Positions 12,256-25,399 are shown, counted from the stretch's first letter. The stretch: 64,000 nucleotides of DNA from Diphasiastrum complanatum (GCA_029204225.1 CM055092.1:46904777-46968776); one strand, 5' to 3'. The notes: generated from the sequence alone by a model not told the origin. A program made the numbers and translations.

Positions 12256-12742
12256 TGTTGGATTGGTCTCCTTCTTACTAATCGATTTTAGTCTTCATCC
12301 ATTTTTTATCCAGTTTTGCAGATTTTCCTGTGTTCTTTTACAGTTTGTAGATTTACACGGAGATTGACTATAATGTCGCTTTTCATTTTCCCTCACTTTG
12401 GCTTTTTTGCCTGTCATGAATCTCGTGTAAAATCACAATGTCACATTCTTGCATTTTAGCGACACTATCGTCTGTCAGGAATTACGAGTGAATATGCAGA
12501 GTCACATTTTTCGCTTTTACCAAAAGTGCTTCAATTGTTAAGGAAATGACTCTGGCAAAAGTGTAGGGCTACTCTAAATGGGATTTAAAGGACATTGTCA
12601 TCTTTTTCGCAAAATCCCGACACTGTCGCCTGTGGCAGTTAAGTTCATTTCTGCAGAGTGACAGTTACGTTCATTTATGCAGACAAAATGTTTATGGCCA
12701 AAAATGTCACCACTTATCAGCAATCATTGAGAAGGAACTGGA
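12256..12742 (+). mobile_element. Truncated 3' LTR of copia E
   Basis: The LTR starts TGTTGGATTGG directly after the purine tract aagagggag (12247-12255). It shares composition and repeated motifs of the type cgcattttttgcctgtca with LTR A, but the two are clearly diverged. It stops at 12742, exactly where the left inverted arm begins, so its 3' end was cut by the rearrangement that made the arm. Confidence 0.75.
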
Positions 12743-13922
12743 TAGCACTAATGCATTTCCATTTCTAACACCTTAGGGTGGAAACTTCAAAGTATAAGAG
12801 CCAATTTTATTTCATAGATGTCCATTTTTACTTTAACCTACCTTTATGGTGAAAAACATCACAACCACTTTTCTTTTCATGAGAATGCATTTATTTTCTA
12901 TTTAGCTAATTACCTTTCATATGGTGCAAGGGCCTGTCCAAGGGCCTTTCGTGCAAGGGAGGGCCCTTGCGGGAGGGCAAGGCCCCGACCTGCACATAAG
13001 GCCTGAGGCTCATGGGTCTTACACGACGTAATGCAAGGTGAGAAGGTGAAGAGAGAATGCACATTTTTTTAAAGAGAGAACCCACATTTTGGAGAGAGGA
13101 TGCACATTCTAGAGAGAGATGACATATTTCGGAGGAAAGAGAAAGTTGCATGCATAATCCATTCATGGTGCTTTTAAAATACAAAGCAAACCTGAGCACC
13201 TAGCATTAGGGTGGAAAACATCACACCTAATTGCCTCTTCAAATTTACATTTCTATTTTTTCATACCTTTATTGAGAAACATGAGATCCAACTTTCATAT
13301 AAATACATTTTTATTTTTTTTCTACCTTTACCTCTTTCTTGAAAGGTGGTTCGATTATTAAAATAAGGTGATCGATATATCACGAGAATCTTTGCTAAGC
13401 TTTTAGATTGTTGAAAACTAAAACAACAAAGATTGCATTATAGAAAATAAAAAAAATCAACTTTAATGCTCAAAATCACCCAGGAGTTGCATCTTATCTT
13501 TTAGCAAATCATCACAATAGCGCTTAATCTCAAGTCTCTATTGCGACACAACAAAGCTAAAAACCTTGTAGCACATTTTAATTAAAGTGATTTTTAATAA
13601 TGAGATTTACTTATATTTTATACCTTTCACCAAAGTATATACATGTCAGCGTGGCTAATATGTACTTTCTTCTAAAATAATATTTAGGTTTTGAGAGTAC
13701 TTATAGTTTTCTCAAAAGTTATTAATTATCCAAAGCACCTCCAAGGCTGCAAAAAACACATGTTGAGAAGGGTTGATGCCAACAACAAGAGTTTGGCCAG
13801 ATTTATCTCCCAGCTTTTAGATTAATCCGCTTGAAAACTCTGACAGGATGTTGATCTCACTACAAATTGTAAGATTTAAATATTCACAGGCTTGCATCCT
13901 TGACCCCTCCTTTGCACATGAC
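12743..13922. other. Non-LTR flank inside the left arm
   Basis: This is the DNA next to the copia B insertion, also present at 48624-49902. No gene is recognised. A G+C-rich patch at about 12927-13010 with repeated agggcc and cccttg words could form local hairpins. At 12753-12777 lies the empty site of the SINE that is filled in the other arm. Confidence 0.7.
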
Positions 13923-13927
13923 AATCT

Positions 13928-14758
13928 TGTGAATCTCACATGTGTGGAGTTCCCACTACATGTGATTTAGATCTCCTAAGGTGTGTGGATGCACAATGAT
14001 CAAGATTAGATTGAGATTCAAGATCTATCTAGCTCTCAATGGCAAAAAACACCCTACTACATGCATTAACTCACTTACAAAGTACATACACATGTGTGGG
14101 AAGTGTTCCGAAATAAAACTAAGTAAAAACAAGCTGCTCTCCTTGGATAGAGAGAGAATCCTACCAGTAGCTCTCGGGTAGAGAGAGAATGCTAGAAAAT
14201 ACTTTGATCCAAAATCTCACTTGATCCCAAAATCAAATTAGCATAGAATGAGAAGTACAATGATAGTAGTAGATCCACGAGCTAATTCTAACTCAAACAT
14301 GATTGGACCTCATATATACAACCTCTTAATCCTATTGGACCATTGATGCATCCACCTCTAAATTCTATTGGTCCATTCACAAGCCTATCTCAAATCCTAT
14401 TGGACCATTGATGCTTCCACCTCTAAATTCTATTGGACCTCTTGAACTTTGATTTGTCACACATCAAACTAACTAAAGACAGTTGTAAAAAGCCTATTTA
14501 GCATGAGTCTCACCTCCTACACTAATTTGGCTCAATAGAGGCATTACATGTGGATTTCACCAATTTGCCATCTATGCCAAATTTTGACCCTATCAAAATT
14601 CTACACAAAGATGCTTGACCATAAAACTTTGTGAGACCCCTATGACAAACATTTCTAATTTATTTTACAATTCTCCACATGTGGAACATCCTCCACACAT
14701 GTGAGATTCACGCACCTAACATGAAAATACCAAGCTAAATTTTTGCCAATTTCTCACA
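13928..14758 (-). mobile_element. Copia B 3' LTR, left arm
   Basis: On the minus strand it begins TGTGAGAAATTGG at 14758, directly after the purine tract gaggaggag, and ends ...GATTCACA at 13928. The next five bases on the minus strand are AGATT, matching AGATT just before the 5' LTR at 35964-35968, so the original 5-bp target duplication is preserved across the two arms. The partner is 47806-48618. Confidence 0.9.
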
Positions 14759-14769
14759 CTCCTCCTCAA

Positions 14770-17369
14770 AAAATAGCTTGGAAAGGTACTAGATCACTTG
14801 AGAAGTTTGTAAATCTTTTTGAGTGGATCCTTTGGTATGCATAAGAAGTGAAGATCAGCCAAGGGATCCATCATAGCGGCACCCTCACCATATCCTAGAC
14901 AAGATCTCTTTTGTAGATAATCCTTGCCAATACCTTTGAAGAGTACTCCACCAATATGCCACTATGATCATGGGCTTCCTCCATGCTTGATGATGGTCTA
15001 TGATTTGAAAGCTCCACATGCATGATGGCTGCACCATAAATAGAGAAATACAAGACTTCCAAGCCTCATAAGGATCATAGAGATCAAGATCATAAGATGT
15101 GAAAAAATGATGATCATCAAAATTATGCTTTCTAGCTTGACTAGTCCACATACAATGAACTATATCCAAAAGATCTAATCCTGATATCAGAAACTATCTT
15201 GACCTTTTTTAGGCTAATAACTCTCTCAAGGATGTAAGTGTCCACTTTGGATGCTTCACTTAATCTCAAGAGGAGTTCACAATTTGCCTCAAGACATGTG
15301 AAAACATGATTTTCAAAAACATGAGTAACAAGCTCAATCTTGTTCTTACTAGAACCAAGAGCATACTTTTGATAATACAATATCTTGCTTTCAAAATGTA
15401 TTGGAAACATATCTAAGTCAATAATGACAAGAAACATGTCCATACCATAAGCATCATACAAAACTAGTATAGCCTTTCTTGAACTTTGCGATCCAAAAAA
15501 TTCAATGAAGCAAGATAGTATATCAAGTAAAGGAAGAGAAGCATATATGAATGTGTTGTAGTAAATACAACATGAAAGATGCCCCTATTTTCCATGTAAG
15601 GTGAGCCATAAAGACTTAGCCATGCATCTTGAAGATCTTCTTGAAATCATATGAAGAAGAGACGACTCCTCACACCTCGGCCCCATAACTTGAATACCAT
15701 CAAAAGAGATAACTTGTGATGCTTCTTGAGAAGCCTTGATCTCGGCCACTTCCAAGGTTGAATCTTCATGCAATATGACATCTCTATTCACAACCACTTT
15801 TGAAATAGAGAGTGTAAAGACACTAAAGGCCTCCTTGATGGATGAGTATCCAATCATGATCCATGAGTTTGGATCATCCTTCCTCCTTGTTTCCAAGGGA
15901 ATATGTGCAAAGCAAGCACTACCAAGTTCACTAAGGTGATCAACCTTAGGCTTCATCTGGAATAAAACTTCATATGGTGCTATGCCTTCAAGAAATTCAA
16001 TACTCCTCAAAGCTTTGATCTTCAATGAGAATTGCTTCTCACCATATGCTTTGAATAATAGGGAATAATCATACACCATAAAACTTGAAGAGAGAAGATA
16101 TGTGCATCTTGTGTGATCATCATCCTTTGAAAGATTGGACATATAAGAAACATCAAGAGATTTTGCACTCTCACTTGGATCCAATTTGCAGATGCCTTCA
16201 AATCTTGATCCATATGCAAGAATCTCACCATCCTTCTTGATCACACAATTGTCAATATGGAAATTGACATCAAGGCACTGTCAAGAAGTTGTCCAACACT
16301 TAAGATGTTCTTTGTAAGCTTTGGGAGAAAAAGAATATTGTTGAGAAATAATCTTCAAAAGATGCAAGCTTCAAGGGAATAATCCCTACTCCTTCAATAT
16401 TGCACTCATGCTTACTTTCAATGTATATGGTCTTCTTGACTCCTTCATAAGGCATAATAGATGAAAAAGAAAGCTTGGAGCCACACATATGTGAAGATGC
16501 TCCACTACCAATATACCATGAGTTATCCTTGTTGAAGGTGGAAGAGGAGAAACTTCATGCCATAAGAGAGCCTTCTCCATCACTTGCAATATAGTTTTCC
16601 TTCTCATTAGAGATGTTGGCTTGCTTGAGTTGATTTTCTTCTTGAAGCAATTGGTGGCATAATAGCCTTTCTTCCCACAATATATGCACTTAATCTTCTT
16701 CTTTTTTGAAGTAAAATCTTGAGAGGAATCATCATCCTCTTCATCTTGGTCTTTGGCTTTGTCATTAGAGAAGTGTTGGTGCCTCAAGAGTTTGTACTCT
16801 TGTCTTGATTATTCACAAATAGGCACACTTTGAAGGGCCTCTAAACTTGACAGCTCCTCCTTAATGGCATAGGATTGGACAAGGTTGTCATATTCATCTC
16901 TCAAGCCATTGAGAATGACTTGGACTAGCTCACTTTGATTGATTGAATCACCAATACAAGAAAGCTCCCTATGAATATCCTTGACTCTCAAAACATAATT
17001 AGATGAACTCTCATCACTCTTTTGACTACTTTGGAAGATTTGATTTCTAAGAGTGAGGAGCCTAGAGGTGTTCTTAGCCTCATAGATAGGCTTGAGACAA
17101 TCCCAGGCTTTCTTGGCTGTAGTACAATCACCAATCTCTCTCAAAATCTCATTAGAGACATTCATCTTGATAAAGTGGAGAACCATCCTAGCTCTCTTCT
17201 TGTATTTTTGTACTTCTTGAAGGACTTGAGGCTCCTCCTCAATCCCAAGTACAATGTCTATTACATCTTGGAGTATCAAGATTGACTCCATTCTAACCTT
17301 CCAAATAAAATAGTTGGAGGTAGATAGTCTTTCACTAGATTTCAATAGGTATGAACCCATAGAAGCCAT
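14770..17369 (-). pseudogene. Copia B internal region, left arm (broken)
   Basis: This is the inverted copy of 45188-47770. A gag start frame of 186 codons (17369-16809, MASMGSYLLKSSERL) has the same deduced protein as in the right arm. Downstream, the frame that is open for 550 codons on the right is broken into pieces (16787-16386, 16244-15585, 15461-15141). The zinc knuckle (CIYCGKKGYYATNC) and the protease-like motif with G in place of the catalytic D (YIGSGASSHM) are still recognisable. As on the right, no reverse transcriptase domain can be identified. Confidence 0.85.
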
Positions 17370-18726
17370 AAAATAGTGAAGAGTCCTTGTAATGAGACGC
17401 TAAAATGTTGCTACACTCTCACTATAGGATCCAATAATGATGTTCTACCAATTCCTATGCAAGATCTTGCAACAAACAGTGGGATGTCGATTCTCACTAC
17501 CTCTACCAATCTCTCCAAAACTAGATCTACTTCACATCAAATGATGGAGTATGGGAAAAGTTAGGATCAAACGCTCTTAGCACGTGTGAAATACACTAAG
17601 AAACCAAATTCGACTCATATACAATGATATTGCATGTAACAAAATGGCTAAGATCTCAAAACAGTTCCTAGATCACATATAGATCAGATTGATAAGCATT
17701 CAACTGTGATTTGGGATCAAACAGGCAATCTCTTGACCAAACCAAATGTGTCCACCCAGGTCTAGGTGGCCTACCACACTTTGAAGGGCCTCTAAACTTG
17801 ACAGCTCCTCCTTAATGGCATAGGATTGGACAAGGTTGTCATATTCATCTCTCAAGCCATTGAGAATGACTTGGACTAGCTCACTTTGATTGATTGAATC
17901 ACCAATACAAGAAAGCTCCCTATGAATATCCTTGACTCTCAAAACATAATTAGATGAACTCTCATCACTCTTTTGACTACTTTGGAAGATTTGATTTCTA
18001 AGAGTGAGGAGCCTAGAGGTGTTCTTAGCCTCATAGATAGGCTTGAAACAATCCCAAGCTTTCTTGGCTGTAGTACAATCACGAATCTCTCTCAAAATCT
18101 CATTAGAGACATTCATCTTGATAAAGTGGAGAACCATCCTAGCCCTCTTCTTGTATTTTTGTACTTCTTGAAGGACTTGAGGCTCCTCCTCAATCCCAAG
18201 TACAATGTCTATTACATCTTGGAGTATCAAGATTGACTCCATTCTAACCTTCCAAATAAAATAGTTGTAGGTAGATAGTCTTTCACTAGATTTCAATAGT
18301 TCGGAACCCATAGAAGCCATGAAATAGTGAAGACTCCTTGTAATGAGACGCTAAAATGTTGCTACACTCTCACTATAGGATCCGATAATGATGTGCTACC
18401 AACTCCTATGCAAGATCTTGCAACAAACTGTGAGATGTCGATTCTAACTAGCTCTACCAATCTCTCCAAAACTAGATCTACTTCACATCAAATGATGGAG
18501 TATGGGAAAAGTTAGAATCAAACGCTCTTAGCACATGTGAAATACACTAAGAAACCAAATTTGACTCATATACAGTGATATTTCATGTAACAAAATGGCT
18601 AAGATCTCAAAATAGTTTGTAGATCACATATAGATCAGATTGACAAGCATTCAACTGTGATTTGGGATCAAACAGACAATCTCTTGACCAAACCAAATGT
18701 GTCCACCTAGGTCTAGGTGGCCTACC
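16825..18726. repeat. 951-bp tandem duplication, left arm only
   Basis: Copy 1 is 16825-17775 and copy 2 is 17776-18726. Both contain the gag start of copia B plus its leader. The joint reads ggcctacc|acactttgaagg. The right arm has only one copy (about 44790-45745), and its bases agree with copy 1 at sites where copy 2 differs, both in gag (Tyr and Ser against Glu and Tyr near the N-terminus) and in the leader (ccaattcctatgc against ccaactcctatgc). Confidence 0.92.
17700..18320 (-). pseudogene. Copia B gag, duplicated second copy
   Basis: A 206-codon frame. It matches the 186-residue gag of 17369-16809 over its first ~180 residues, with a few substitutions including G to R in the REI(G/R)DCTT segment and L to F in WDC(L/F)KP. 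It then runs through the duplication joint into noncoding leader, so its last ~25 codons (VGHLDLGGHIW onward) are not real gag. It contains the DUF4219/UBN2-type copia capsid region. It sits upstream of the main gag copy in transcriptional order. Confidence 0.8.
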
Positions 18727-19330
18727 TAACCCTCTTCAGAAGCCTATAACTTTTGATTGGCTCAACTAAATGGAATGAAACTGATTGCATCAAAAACTAG
18801 ACAACATAGCTTTAGAACAAGCTATCTAGCAAGATTTTTGGATCTAACATGAAAGAAAACTCTCAAACTGAAATTGGTATGAGAGATTTCAACAAGTTTA
18901 GTCATATTTTGGTAAATTATCAATTGAGGCCAAAACTCATTTTAGACTGAGAGATAAACTTTTTGAAGTTATATTAGTTTAAAATACATTCAATAAACAC
19001 TTATTGAAAGTGTGGAAAAGTTGGTAGTCAAGTTTGAGAGAGAATTAAATTTGAACTTTGGGTACATTGAATCTAGACCCAAAAATAGTAGGGTATACAT
19101 TTTAGAGAAGAAGCCAATTGGACAAATAGGGTTTGGACCTATTATAAAAGGATGTAACTCATAGAGAGACACATCTTCTCTCTTCTCTCTCTCTCTCTCA
19201 TTTCATCATTATACATGGTTCTCTTTGGGTTCTACACTCACTGGTGCACTCTCATAATGTTATCTTGCAATTCTATGTGTAGAATGATTATTTATTGTTA
19301 TTTTTGGTTTCACACATTCTTTTGGTGGAA
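18727..19330 (+). mobile_element. Copia D upstream region (LTR or leader), left arm
   Basis: This A+T-rich stretch precedes the copia D coding remnant. It has a promoter-like TATA motif (ttataaaagg, about 19141-19150) followed by a pyrimidine tract rich in ctctct (19175-19200), as in retrotransposon U3-R regions. The TG...CA ends could not be fixed, and the first half could instead be copia B leader. It is mirrored at about 44196-44770 in the right arm. Confidence 0.5.
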
Positions 19331-19953
19331 AAAAGAAAGATAAGTCTAAGTTGAAATGCTTTTATTGTGGAATCAAAGGGCATTTTGCTAATGAATGTTT
19401 GAAGAAGCAAAGAGATGAAGGTAGCAAGCAAATCAACTTTACTAATGACGAGGATCTAGGTGGTGGTGATTGTCTTTTGATGTGTTCTTAAAATCTAATA
19501 TCAAGTGAAGGTGACAAAGATTCATGGTGGATTGATAGTGGAGCTAGTTCACACATGACTAGTCACAAGGAGTTCTTTACTTCTTTGGTCACTTATAATA
19601 GAGCAAAGAAAGCAATTCACATGGCCAATGGTGGTGAGTGTGTGATTGAAGGTATTGGTTCAATTCCTATTTGTCTCTCTACTAATAGGAAAGCAAGACT
19701 TGATGGTGTTCTTTACATTCCTTCACTTTTAAAGAATTTGCTAAGTGTTGGTCAAATGATAGAGAAAGGATACATGGTAAAGTTTGGTGGTGATGCTTGT
19801 TTCATGACAAAGGAAGAAATCTTGGTTGCTAGAGGCAATAGGCAAGGTAGACTTTTCAAGCTTGATGCTTTTGTTATGGCTAACAAAAAGGATGGAATGG
19901 AAAAGGAGATTGGTCTCAACTTTCCAAAAAAAAAATTTAGCATCACATCCTTC
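19331..19953 (+). pseudogene. Copia D: zinc knuckle, protease and GAG-pre-integrase start, left arm
   Basis: The frame begins near a CCHC zinc knuckle (KCFYCGIKGHFANECLKK) and passes one stop (TAA near 19490). It continues through an aspartic protease with the intact motif WWIDSGASSHM (about 19530) and a form of LLSVGQM, and stops at 19954. N-terminal gag is missing, so the knuckle sits only a few codons from the presumed LTR. Everything after the pre-integrase start is lost. Orientation is opposite to copia B, into whose leader it is inserted. It then runs directly into inverted copia C sequence. Confidence 0.82.
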
Positions 19954-22143
19954 TGAGACACTTTTACAGTCGTCTTTGAGAGATGCCCAGCTAGCATCAC
20001 TGTATGAAAGCATCATAGCATAAGCAATGTGGTGTCCTGTGAGGGAGACCAGACTTCCCTGTCCTATTCTAGATGTATGCAGCTGTAGCTACTACTCTAG
20101 CCCACAATACTCTTGGAGCTTTCGAGTAGGCCATCATGCATCTGACAGCTTCCATCAAGGTCCTATTCTTCCTCTCTGCAACACCGTTGTGCTGCGGTGT
20201 GTAAGTTGGAGTCCTTCCGTGAATAATACCACGATCATTGCAGAAGTCAATGAAGTGATTCGAGATGTATTCGCCACCTTGATCTGTTCAGATCTGCTTC
20301 ACTTTGTTGTCGGTGCATCTCTCTGTCCAATTCACATACTCTATGAATTTATCAAGTGCTTTTGATTTATTCTGAATCTGACGAATTTACTATAGTCATA
20401 ATGAAGGTTATGTAATATTTCGAGCCTCCTACTGAGATCACATTGAAAGACCCACAGATGTTAGAATGCACTAACTCCAGAATCTTAATCGTTATGTAAG
20501 AGTCTTTAACAAATGGAGTCTGTGACATCTTACCCTTCAGGCATGCATCACAGGTGGTCAAATTTTTCGCATTCGAGATGTCGATCCCTATTATTGCTCC
20601 ATGATGGCTTGCTTGGTAAAGTGCCATCTAATTCATGTGGCATAGTCTCCTGTGCCACAGAGTGTCTGGTGAATCATCATGAGCCTAATGCACCTGATCT
20701 GTAGGTAGGCATACCTTCAGGTGATATAGATTACCTTTTCTTCTTCCTTGAGTGATCAGGGTACTGGTACTGGCATCAATAACATTGCATGCTTTGTCAG
20801 AAAACGTCACACGCATCCTTGCATCAGCTATCCTTGCCACAGAAAACAAGTCTATCTCTGCCATTCACGTTGAGCCAGAGTGAACCAATACTGTTCACTT
20901 GATGTTTGAATACATCTCCAGAAACAATGAATCTTGAAGGATCTGCTCTTCAAAAATCAGACACAATTCGTCTTGATATCACAAAGTGTGAGGTAGCTCC
21001 TGAGTCTAGGATCACCTCATGTGTGTCAAGTGTTGACACAACACACACCTCTGCACAAATGTAGGCAGTCGAACAATTCTTGTTCGATCTCTCCTCATCC
21101 ATTTTTGAGCTCTCAGGCTTCTCGACATAGGACAAACTGTTGTTGTTCTCCTGTCTGTTCTATGTTGATTTATTCCTTGGGTTCAGGTGACAGTCGATGG
21201 CTGCATGACCCTTCTTGTTGCAGTGGATACATTCAATTTTTGGATTGAGCCAGCACGTATCAACTGTGTGTCCATCTTGTCTACATCTCATGGAAGTCTT
21301 CTTTTCTCCACCTTCTTGTTTCGATCTCCCTTTGTTTCTCCACTTGACTTTGCTTGTCCCCTTTGCTTGCTGATCGCGATCCTGTTTTACTCCCTCTCAA
21401 GCTTAAATTGTTTCTTGGTCTTTTCTTTGTTGTTATAGAGGGCTTGGTTAGAAGCATTCTTGTGATCAAGATGCTCTCTAGTCTCGACTTCCTCTCGAAT
21501 TTTGACAATTGCCTTTTCGAGGGTCATTGTAGGATCTTTCCCGAGTAGAATTCTGGTTGTCTGAAAAGATCTGAATAAGGCTCTTAACAAGTAAGTGAGC
21601 TGCTTCTCAGCTGACACTACATTTTCTGCTCCAGAATTGTGTAGTGATAGAAATGGATCCTTCATATTCCTTACAAAGGAAGTGAGGTCTTTTCCATCCC
21701 ACAGTAGATCTGTCAACTGATCTTCCAGCATCATTATTTTACTTCATGATTTCATTTAAAATCTCGTGAGCAGTGTATCCCACATCTCCTTTGCCTTGGA
21801 GAGTGTAACTACGTCAAGTGTGAGACTATCCTTGATGGATGATGATAGCAAGGCTACTGCCTTGTCATTTTTTTCCCTCCACTCGCATAGCTCTTTGCCT
21901 GATGTTGTAGGCATCTCCTCTATGCCATGGGAATAAACTTCACCCTTTAGTATCAACGAGGTCTTAACTTTCTATGCAAGAAAGTTAGATCATGAAGAAT
22001 CCAGAGCTGTACAGATCTTGGACTATATGTTGACGATAGAAGCCATTGATTTTGAATTTCGTATTCACTTGTTGATGGTTGATTGTTTGAATGCTTAAGC
22101 CCCTTGGATCTGATAGATTTTTGGCTATGTCAGATTATGACAA
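19941..22143 (-). pseudogene. Copia C internal region, left arm
   Basis: Read on the minus strand: gag (LCEWREKNDKAVALLSSSI; then LEDQLTDLLWDGKDL; ...TMTLEKAIVKIREEVETREH), zinc knuckle (CIHCNKKGHAAIDC, about 21236-21195), protease with intact VILDSGATSHF (about 21005), GAG-pre-integrase (about 20627 leftwards; CDACLKGKMSQTPF), and integrase with its catalytic Glu kept (TPQHNGVAERKNRT, about 20190). Reverse transcriptase is deleted: integrase jumps to a short RNase H piece (YSDASWASLKDD, about 20010) near the end. Several stops break it. The right arm keeps only gag. Confidence 0.85.
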
Positions 22144-22161
22144 GGTAGGCTCTGATACCAC

Positions 22162-23325
22162 TGATGCAACAATAATATGCACTCAAAAATGCAAATTCTA
22201 GCTATAACTCTGGTGACAAACTAATAGAATTAAATCACAAATGATTCGCAAAACTTTTCGCGACACTCCAATTATTTTCTATTCGAGTTGGATCAAGCAG
22301 GCTCAGTAACACAACCAAATGAAACGAGACAAATTCTAAATGAAAATGAAACGAAACGAAGCAAAGTGAAACTTAAACGAGCTCTGACATTGATTCATGC
22401 TAGAAGCACATAGATCACGAAACTACACAAAACGAAACGAATCGAAAGAATTCGCGACAAGATCAATCAAGCTCCTTAACAAGACGAGATGAGACAAAAC
22501 GAAACAACACAAAACGAAACGAAACCTAGGTGAGCTCTGTAATTGATTTACCCTTGTAGCCAAGTGATCGCGAATCGAAGCGAAGCGAATCATGAATCGA
22601 AAGGACTCACGAATGAGATCAGTTTGTCAGGAGTTCAGATGTGATCGCTGGTCACTGACGGCTGTATCACTCCTACATTCCTTTAAAGAGTAGTCAGACA
22701 CTACTGATCTATGTTAACAAATTAATGCAACATTCAACAAGATCAAACCAAAGTGCAGAATTAAAATTAACAAGCGAATCAGACACACGAATAGTAGCAG
22801 AGGAATCTACATACAAGATCATACTATCATCTAGAATAATAATGTGCACAACAGCTACAAAATCATCTAGTGATTTTTTTTATTCTTCAAGCACTACATG
22901 CAGATCCACGCAGTGCGTTGGGGTGAGTGAAACACAATTCTCTCACGAATTCGAGTCTCGCTTACTAGCGAACTTCTAGATCTACAGATCCTATGCAGAA
23001 TTGTCTTGCACACAAGAGGACTCGTATTCTGAATAATTCATCTTCTGACTTCTTGTCTTGCTTACTAGCATTAGACTCACTGTATTATGCATCAAACAGA
23101 TATATAGTTTGCGAACAATTTTGTGTCGCATTCTTGTAACTTATAGAATAGAAAAGATTAAACATCTACAACTAATTTGTGAATTACAAGAGTGGTAGAT
23201 TAGCCACGATCTAAAACACTTCTGATGATGTCATGATATCAGATCAGATATATGCACCCTATTGCACTTGGCTGATTTTTCTTGTTGGTTGTTCATGGGG
23301 CACGACTGATTTCGTGTCGTGTCGT
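22162..23325 (-). mobile_element. Copia C 5' LTR, left arm
   Basis: Its end (minus strand ...GTTGCATCA at 22162) lies one base from an initiator tRNA-Met primer binding site (tggtatcagagcctacc, minus strand 22160-22144). The outer end is near 23325, where B leader resumes. The element's U3 is rich in the pentamer TTCGT, seen as acgaa on the plus strand (22320-22610). It is mirrored at about 41664-42832. Confidence 0.8.
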
Positions 23326-23461
23326 GTGTATCGCCTTTTGTCATTGATCTCTTTTGATCCAAAATTGAACAAGATAGCTAGGAAAATGGATCTTGACAAT
23401 ATCTAGCTCAATATTGGTGGAAAGTCTTCATGCTAATGGACAGAAATGCATGGCAACCTTA

Positions 23462-24044
23462 GGTAGGCTCTGATACCATGTGAATTTCACATGTGTGGAG
23501 TGCCCACTACATGTAATTTAGAACTCCTAAGGTGTGTGGATGCATAATGATCAAGATTAGACTGAGATTCAAGATCTATGTAGCTCTCAATGGCAAAAAC
23601 ACACTACTTCATGCATTAAATCACTTCCAAAGTACATACACACGTGTGGAAAGAGATCCAAAATAAAAACAAGCTGCTCTCCTCGGGTAGAGAGAGAATC
23701 CCACCAATAGCTCTTGGGTAGAGAGAGAATGCTAGAAAACACTTTCATCCAAAATCTCACTTGATCTCAAAATCAAATTAGCATAGATTGAGAAGTACAA
23801 TGATACTAGTAGATCCACGAGCTAATTCTAGCTCAAACATGATTGGACCTCATATTTACAACCTCTTAATCCTATTGAACCATTGATGCATCCACCTCTA
23901 AATTCTATTGGTTCATTCACAAGCCTATCTCAAATCCTATTGGACCATTGATGCTTCCACCTCTAAATTCTATTGGACCTCTTGAACTTTGACTTGTCAC
24001 AAATAGAACTAACTAAAGACACTTGTCAACAACCTATTTAGCAT
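23462..24044 (-). mobile_element. Copia B 5' LTR (3' part) and primer site, left arm
   Basis: The LTR piece occupies 23479-24044. On the minus strand it ends ...TTCACA and is followed by tggtatcagagcctacc (23478-23462), complementary to the 3' end of initiator tRNA-Met. Its 5' part is cut at 24044 by copia A (agcat|TGTTGG). Confidence 0.88.
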
Positions 24045-25252
24045 TGTTGGAGATTGAAAGAGGGTGTGTGAGTGTGAGAAACTAAAATATCTCGAAAAGA
24101 AACAAACACGAAAAGAAGCAAACTCGAAACTCGAACGAAAAGTGTTCATGCGCAGCGGAATGAGCTATATTACTCTTTCTCTAAGCATTACTATGCCTAT
24201 CAGAAATGAACAGAATGTTAGTGATAGAAATCATGGTCGATCTGATTACATAGCCAAACATTACACAACAAAAAAAAAATATCAGAAGGATAATCTGTCG
24301 CAAACACATAGGAAAATTATTAGTCACGAATAATTCGTGAAGAGCTAGACCGAGCTCGACTGATAGTCGCAAATTAGTCACAAAAGACAAGACTAAATAT
24401 TAGTCATGAACAACCAGACTAATAACAATTCGCTAAGAACAGATTACCAGATTGAGCAAAAAGAGAGTCAGACAGAATGTAGAAAAGCATAGCAATATTG
24501 ACACAAATCTGAATGAAGAACAAGATAGAGCTGTTATCAAATTAAGTATAGCAAAATATACATGTCAATAATGTTGCTGAGAACAAGACAATAACGGACG
24601 AAATTGCGTGCTCTACAAAGCTAAACCAATCTATAAAAGGAATGAACCTGTTACTGACAATACAAAAGAATCAATGCGCAAGACATCTACTTTATCTATC
24701 TCTGATAAGCTTCTGATGCTATTATTTTCACACACACTGTTATCTCACGTCTGGTCATATATATATACACAATTTTACAAGTGTGTAGATGAAGAAAGTA
24801 CAAAGTGGATGTGTTGTCTATAGGAAATTGTTAGTGGCTGCTGTCGTTGTCAAATCTGTTAGCACAGTTGCATGGGATGAGCGTGAGAAGGCCACAATGT
24901 CAGCCGTTGCTGAAATGAACATTGGTGAAGATGTGAAAAATGCGACACTCTGACAAATGCCTTAGGATTGATTTACAAGGTGCCTTTGCTTTTCCTAGGG
25001 GACCTTGGCATTTTGTAAGGCTTTGTCACCTTTTTCGCCTATCATAAATCATGTGTAAAAACACAACGTCGCATTTTTTGCCTTTTTTGCCTGTGAAAAT
25101 TTACTTACTTGTATTTATGCAGACAGTCGAGTTTTTTGCCTGTCTTATTTTATGTAGATATGCAGACTATGCGACAACATGAGTAAAAAATGCAACATGA
25201 ATGGAGGCAGATTAAAATAGGCTTTAGGAGAGTAAAAGAGATCAATCCAACA
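24045..25252 (-). mobile_element. Copia A 3' LTR, left arm
   Basis: Full-length LTR of about 1.2 kb with TGTTGG...CCAACA ends (minus strand start at 25252). It contains TATA-like tatatata near 24760. It is the inverse of 39723-40948. Confidence 0.88.
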
Positions 25253-25399
25253 ACCCCCCTTAATCTGGATCTATGAATGCCTTGATCTTCAGACTAAGCA
25301 ATGCACAAAACTTGCTGTGTGCATTAACACTTAATGCCTTCATGAATATATCTGCAACCATGTCCTGCGTTCTGCAGTACGTTAAGCTCACCTCCTTGT
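25253..25399 (-). pseudogene. Copia A RNase H tail, cut at the inverted-repeat edge
   Basis: About 147 bp of the last part of copia A pol, matching 39577-39722, ending at the inner breakpoint of the left arm. Beyond it (25400) the sequence is the 3' region of the histone-like gene. Confidence 0.85.

Larger units (their letters stand above)
12743..25399. repeat. Left arm of a giant inverted duplication
   Basis: This arm is the reverse complement, with indels, of 39577-49902. The outer edge is tagcactaatgc at 12743, paired with gcattagtgcta ending at 49902. The inner edge is cacctccttgt ending at 25399, paired with acaaggaggtg starting at 39577. Order and orientation of all nested retrotransposons agree between arms. 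This arm is longer (12.7 against 10.3 kb) because of a 951-bp tandem duplication at 16825-18726 and about 1.5 kb more of copia C at 19.94-21.4 kb. It lacks the SINE present in the other arm. The 14.2-kb spacer between the arms is single copy. Confidence 0.92.
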
